The translations under genes and the position numbers were made by a program. The notes beneath the pieces are model-generated. The model did no database searches and was not told where the DNA came from. It worked only from the letters and a program-made list of their open reading frames with translations. From Lipingzhangella_A rawalii (GTDB taxonomy: Bacteria; Actinomycetota; Actinomycetes; Streptosporangiales; Streptosporangiaceae), in assembly GCF_031628175.1 (NCBI RefSeq), contig NZ_JAVLVT010000004.1, forward strand, positions 260,953 to 324,952: a stretch of 64,000 bases of DNA, in the 5' to 3' direction. This document shows positions 61,163-64,000 of the stretch, one piece after another. Each line of letters begins with the position of its first letter. The stretch's first letter is position 1.

Positions 61163-61390
61163 TCATAAGTTCTGTGGTGTTTGAGGGTGGAGTTCGAGTC
61201 CGGTGTGGGCGAGGAAGGACCAGGGCAGGTGCTCGTCGTTGGTGCGGATGCGGGTGATGCCGGCCTCAGCGGCATCGGCGACCTCGCTGAGGTGCTCCCC
61301 AGCGAAGTTGGCCAGCTCGCGCGTCTTGATGGCTGACCACAGCATCTCGACCGGATTGAGTTCGGGGGCGTAGGCGGGTAGTCTGAATAG
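61163..61390 (-). pseudogene. IS630-family transposase 3' remnant
   Basis: The last 75 or so codons of a DDE transposase: FRLPAYAPELNPVEMLWSAI ends at the catalytic Glu region (NPVE), then KTRELANFAGEHLSEV and the C-terminus. Everything upstream, including the other catalytic acids, is absent, and the frame joins directly onto unrelated sequence at about 61385-61390. A remnant of an insertion that brought in or truncated the neighbouring gene. Confidence 0.85.
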
Positions 61391-61653
61391 TATTTCCTTT
61401 GTGGCTGCAAATATTCTCCCATCGTAAGTGCATTCAATATAATCGCCCCGTTAGGATGCATGCACCCGTCGAATTTCAGTCCTGGATTCGGACTTTTGGA
61501 GACTCCGCTGTATTCGTCTTCGACTTGATCGAGAGTGGTGTTCAGCTGATCAAGTGCTTCTTGGGCAGAGATTGGCGGCGACAACTGACTCAAGCGTTCA
61601 TAGACCAGCAATAGACGTTCTCGGACACCGAGCCCAGAGGATTGTTCAGCCAC
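61385..61653 (-). pseudogene. Unknown gene truncated by the IS630 remnant
   Basis: About 88 codons of a non-IS protein from GTG 61653: MAEQSSGLGVRERLLLVYER, then SAQEALDQLNTTLDQVEDEYSGVSKSPNPGLKFDGCMHP, after which the frame enters IS630 sequence and continues out of register to a stop at 61108. The native C-terminus is lost. Codon use is A/T-richer than elsewhere. Together with the two following small genes it looks like an acquired cassette, perhaps an immunity-type set; function not recognised. Confidence 0.6.
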
Positions 61654-61668
61654 ATTTATCTTTCTTTG

Positions 61669-61941
61669 CTATCGCTGATTAAGTGTTGCGTGAATTATAT
61701 CGATAGCCTCGGAAAAGCTCTCGACAACGTCGTGATGACCAGTAAATGCCTCGGATTCATCGGGATCGACGGACACACCCCACTCGCCTTCGGGGGCCCC
61801 GTCCAGAACGGCGACAAAGGAGGGAGCTTGGATCGTTATCGCGATAGATCCCGAATCGAAGGACCGAATATTCCACTTCACTGACGATCCGAATTCTTTC
61901 CTGAGATGCTCGTCGATTTTCTGGCGATATTCAATAGACAT
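61669..61941 (-). CDS. Small acidic hypothetical protein
   Basis: A 90-residue protein, MSIEYRQKIDEHLRKEFGSS, with the centre SIAITIQAPSFVAVLDGAPEGEWGVSV and C-terminus EAFTGHHDVVESFSEAIDII. Mixed alpha/beta pattern, size and composition resemble small immunity-type proteins, but no family is recognised. AAGGGA precedes the ATG at 61941. It follows the VOC gene in the same direction and precedes the truncated gene by 15 bases, so the three form one unit of low G+C. Confidence 0.65.
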   Translation of the reverse strand: MSIEYRQKIDEHLRKEFGSSVKWNIRSFDSGSIAITIQAPSFVAVLDGAPEGEWGVSVDPDESEAFTGHHDVVESFSEAIDIIHATLNQR

Positions 61942-61957
61942 AGAATCCCTTGGCTGG

Positions 61958-62269
61958 TCAGGAAACATGGATGTCGACTTTGCGCCCTTCTGGGTCCGTG
62001 ATTACGTGACGCCCGGGGGCCAATTTCGGGTCCGCATGACCTCCAGATAAGGCCATGCCGAGACGAATCCTTTCGGTGGGATGACCGTTTGCAGGGTAGA
62101 TCTCCACCACGGTTTCATCGCCAAGAACAGCGGCGTAATGCTGCGGACCCTGCCCGTGTTGTTCTTTTTCGAAGTGGAGCCCCAGTCGAGAATAGAAGGA
62201 AATACATTCGTCAATTCGATCGCTGTAGATGACCACTAGAGTGATGGAACTTGATGCCAAAAATAACAC
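61958..62269 (-). CDS. Small VOC (glyoxalase-like) protein
   Basis: A 103-residue VOC-fold protein: SSITLVVIYSDRIDECISFYSRLGLHFEKEQH, AVLGDETVVEIYPAN and HVITDPEGRKVDIHV give the standard half-units with a Glu metal-ligand candidate in VVEIYP. GTG 62269 is the start used; the first 8 residues are uncertain. Low G+C relative to the window and located between two IS sequences, so probably acquired. Substrate unknown. Confidence 0.75.
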   Translation of the reverse strand: MLFLASSSITLVVIYSDRIDECISFYSRLGLHFEKEQHGQGPQHYAAVLGDETVVEIYPANGHPTERIRLGMALSGGHADPKLAPGRHVITDPEGRKVDIHVS

Positions 62270-62493
62270 CTTTCATTTCTGCTTACTACACTCAGAACTC
62301 ACTCTACTCGGGGAGATGCTCTCACCGCTTATGGTGCTCGCTACGAGAGCTGCGCCCTATATCGAGGAGATTCTGTCACCTGGATTTAGGTGAGGCCAAC
62401 TCCACTGCTGTGTCTGAACGGTCATGTCCTGACCAGGCTCTCCATGTTCATACGAGAAGTCCAGTACTCCAGCCGTAGATCGTGATCTTCATG

Positions 62494-63750
62494 CAGGGCG
62501 ATTTCATTGTCGGGTTCGGTTGGCGTAACCGCTGGTCATGCGAGCCCGAGGAGATCGAGCGGGCGGGTGAAGCAGTCATAGCCCACCCACCGGTAGGCCG
62601 TGGGAATGCTGGGGAATCCCAGCCCGGCCAGCAGGCCGATCGCTATAGCGCGTAGCAGGGCCATGTTCTGCGGTGCGGCGCCTGTGCGTACCCGCGAGGC
62701 GTCCTCGCCGAAGCTCACGTCGCGGATGTGATGGCGGGCCTCGATGCGCCAGTGGCCGCGCACCAGATGCGCTAACCGCTGGGCGGTGGCGCGGTTGGCC
62801 GGCAGGCTTGTGACCAGGTAGGCATAGCTGCGTCGCACCCGGCCAGTGGCGATGGTGCGCACCCACCGGTGGATCCGCACCACCTGAGCAGCATTGGGGA
62901 AGGCGATTGCCGGGGCGGTGAGGACCGTGGCGGTGCGTACCTCCTCGCGCCCGTGCGCGCGCTCACGGCAGCGCTCCAACACTGGGGCCTGGGCCCACGG
63001 TAGTGCTTTGGCCTGGGCGAACAGGGTGGGCTGGTTGGCCTTGAGGGTGAGCAGGTAATCGGCTCCGCGCTTGGCCAGGTACTCGGCGGTGGCCTTCTGG
63101 GCGTGCAGCGCGTCCGCGCTAATGACGCACCCGGTGATGTCGATGTTGGCCAACAACTCGGCCACGGCGGCGATCTCGCTGGTCGTGTCACCCACCCGTA
63201 CGTGGGCGGCGATGCGCCCCTGGTCGGTCATCGCGGCCAGCAGGTGGGCGGGGCCGCTGTTGGCCGTGGCCGCAGCGCGCAGGCTCTTGCCGTCCACGAT
63301 CAGCACGGCGGCGTCCTCGGCAGCGGCCAGGCCGACCAGCACGGCCGGGTCCAGTGCCGTGAGAACACGGCGGATGGTGGCCGGGCTGGGAGCCTGACGC
63401 AGGCCCAGGGCCGGGCTGATGGTACGGGCTCCGAGCCGGGCCAGGGTGGGCTGGGGCGCATTGGCCGCCCACGGGCCGATCGCCTCCAGGCAGCGGGCGC
63501 CGGCCACCACCGCGCACAGGGCGGTGAGCAGGATACAGCCGAGCGGGTGACGGCGTCCCCGCCGATCGCGAGGGTCGCAGTCCCCGGAGGGCAGAGGCAG
63601 CGGAGTCGAAAGTGCGGTTGAGACGGAGACGAACGTGACAGACTGAAGGCGCAACGGAGTCCCTCGGAAGTCAGAGATGTAGGAGTCCCTGTACTTCTAA
63701 CGGGCTCCGTTGTTGTGGGTACGGGCTTCTCCTGGATCGCTACGGCCCTG
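62494..63750 (-). mobile_element. ISAs1-family insertion sequence
   Basis: An approximately 1.26-kb element around one transposase gene. Proposed ends begin CAGGGC on both sides (CAGGGCGATTTCATTG at 62494, and the complement of ATCGCTACGGCCCTG at 63736-63750), consistent with the CAGGG ends of the family; inner parts of the repeats match only partly and no clear target duplication was found, so the limits are tentative. Confidence 0.6.
62536..63654 (-). CDS. ISAs1-family transposase
   Basis: A 372-residue DDE transposase. N-terminal DDE_Tnp_1-associated domain (RRGRRHPLGCILLTALCAVVAG, SPATIRRVLTALDP), then the catalytic core VLIVDGKSLRAA with the first Asp, ITGCVISADALHAQ with the second, YLLTLKANQPTLF, and RGHWRIEARHHIRDVSFGED with the Glu. 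The last 30 residues end the family fold (ALLRAIAIGLLAGLG). The reading frame is intact, so it may be active. The start at TTG 63654 is tentative. Confidence 0.93.
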   Translation of the reverse strand: MRLQSVTFVSVSTALSTPLPLPSGDCDPRDRRGRRHPLGCILLTALCAVVAGARCLEAIGPWAANAPQPTLARLGARTISPALGLRQAPSPATIRRVLTALDPAVLVGLAAAEDAAVLIVDGKSLRAAATANSGPAHLLAAMTDQGRIAAHVRVGDTTSEIAAVAELLANIDITGCVISADALHAQKATAEYLAKRGADYLLTLKANQPTLFAQAKALPWAQAPVLERCRERAHGREEVRTATVLTAPAIAFPNAAQVVRIHRWVRTIATGRVRRSYAYLVTSLPANRATAQRLAHLVRGHWRIEARHHIRDVSFGEDASRVRTGAAPQNMALLRAIAIGLLAGLGFPSIPTAYRWVGYDCFTRPLDLLGLA

Positions 63751-63765
63751 TGACCAGCGCTGTCC

Positions 63766-63924
63766 TCACTCATCCCGACTTTGAAACCGCCCTGGGTGCG
63801 CCTCGGCCAGCCGTCGGCGGTACTTTCGCAGTAGGTCCTCTCGGTCCCGTTTGTAGGCGGCGCGGTGTGCTTGGTCCTGGTCCCCCTGGGAGGTCGTCGG
63901 GCGACCGATGTCCTCACTGGCCAT
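63766..63924 (-). CDS. Small basic hypothetical protein
   Basis: A 52-residue frame, MASEDIGRPTTSQGDQDQAH followed by an Arg/Lys-rich helix (RAAYKRDREDLLRKYRRRLAEAHPGRFQSRDE). Charged, no Cys, no membrane segment. It sits just outside the proposed IS end, with a 20-base perfect palindrome 28 bases upstream. The ribosome site is weak. No family recognised. Confidence 0.4.
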   Translation of the reverse strand: MASEDIGRPTTSQGDQDQAHRAAYKRDREDLLRKYRRRLAEAHPGRFQSRDE

Positions 63925-63951
63925 TTTCACCACAACCCTGCCACTGGCCGA

Positions 63952-63971
63952 GCCCGCGGAATTCCGCGGGC
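63952..63971. repeat. 20-base perfect palindrome
   Basis: GCCCGCGGAATTCCGCGGGC is identical to its own complement. It lies upstream of the small gene at 63766-63924. Could be a regulator site, a cruciform-forming terminator of a gene beyond the window, or chance. Confidence 0.6.
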
Positions 63972-64000
63972 CGGAGCGCTGCGGAAGAATTGGCTGGGGA

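Noticed and set aside
61108..61653. Single intact 181-residue gene
   Set aside because: The second half is IS630 DNA read in the wrong frame, so the frame is a chimera of a truncated gene and a transposase remnant.
1..64000. CRISPR array, rRNA operon, origin of replication
   Set aside because: No regularly spaced repeats, rRNA-like blocks or DnaA-box clusters were seen on reading the window.

Overview
The window comes from a high-G+C actinobacterium. Codon use is strongly G/C at third positions, ATG/GTG starts follow AGGAG-type ribosome sites, stop and start codons often overlap (ATGA/GTGA), and families such as NarL-type two-component systems, GH10-CBM2 xylanase and DUF5996 are typical of Streptosporangiales/Nocardiopsaceae. 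The exact genus is an inference. No rRNA, tRNA or CRISPR array was seen.

Region A (1-22.7 kb) looks like a biosynthetic gene cluster cut by the left window edge. A 66-residue candidate precursor peptide (16107-16307) abuts a fused ThiF-like/YcaO azoline cyclodehydratase and is followed by a SagB-type flavin dehydrogenase: the core machinery of a thiazole/oxazole-modified peptide (TOMM/LAP RiPP). The other arm encodes deoxysugar supply: RmlB (partial), RmlA, an RmlC-like epimerase, a Gfo/Idh 3-ketoreductase, a PMP-dependent 3-dehydrase with the Lys-to-His signature, a sugar aminotransferase, a DesVI/TylM1-type N,N-dimethyltransferase and a TylCIII-type C-methyltransferase. Two overlapping GT-B glycosyltransferases, an extra methyltransferase, two DHA2 exporters and an orphan response regulator complete it. 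Read together, the locus predicts a peptide with azole/azoline rings decorated with one or two (dimethylamino/C-methyl) deoxysugars. A glycosylated linear azole peptide of this kind is the most novel item here.

Region B (22.7-33.5 kb): a secreted GH10-CBM2 xylanase with repeated operator-like boxes and two overlapping hairpins after it, then respiratory nitrate reduction: narK divergent from a tightly overlapping narGHJI operon. A decayed MFS gene follows narI. Region C (33.5-45.6 kb) is mixed: a secreted protein coupled to an aldehyde dehydrogenase, a decayed TetR gene, a GAP-family membrane protein, DUF5996 + GNAT, an AGCS symporter, two tandem voltage-gated-type channels with an unusual TGDSW filter, and an arsenic set (arsR, arsC, divergent acr3).

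Region D (45.6-61.2 kb): VOC protein, an acetyl-CoA-synthetase-like protein lacking key catalytic motifs with an IclR regulator, a complete Liv-type ABC importer with built-in acyl-CoA ligase and a PaaK-like protein, a small membrane protein with a NarL-type two-component pair, trans-aconitate methyltransferase and IPP isomerase. Region E (61.2-64 kb) is a lower-G+C scar: an IS630-family transposase remnant fused onto a truncated unknown gene, two small genes, and an intact-looking ISAs1-family insertion sequence.
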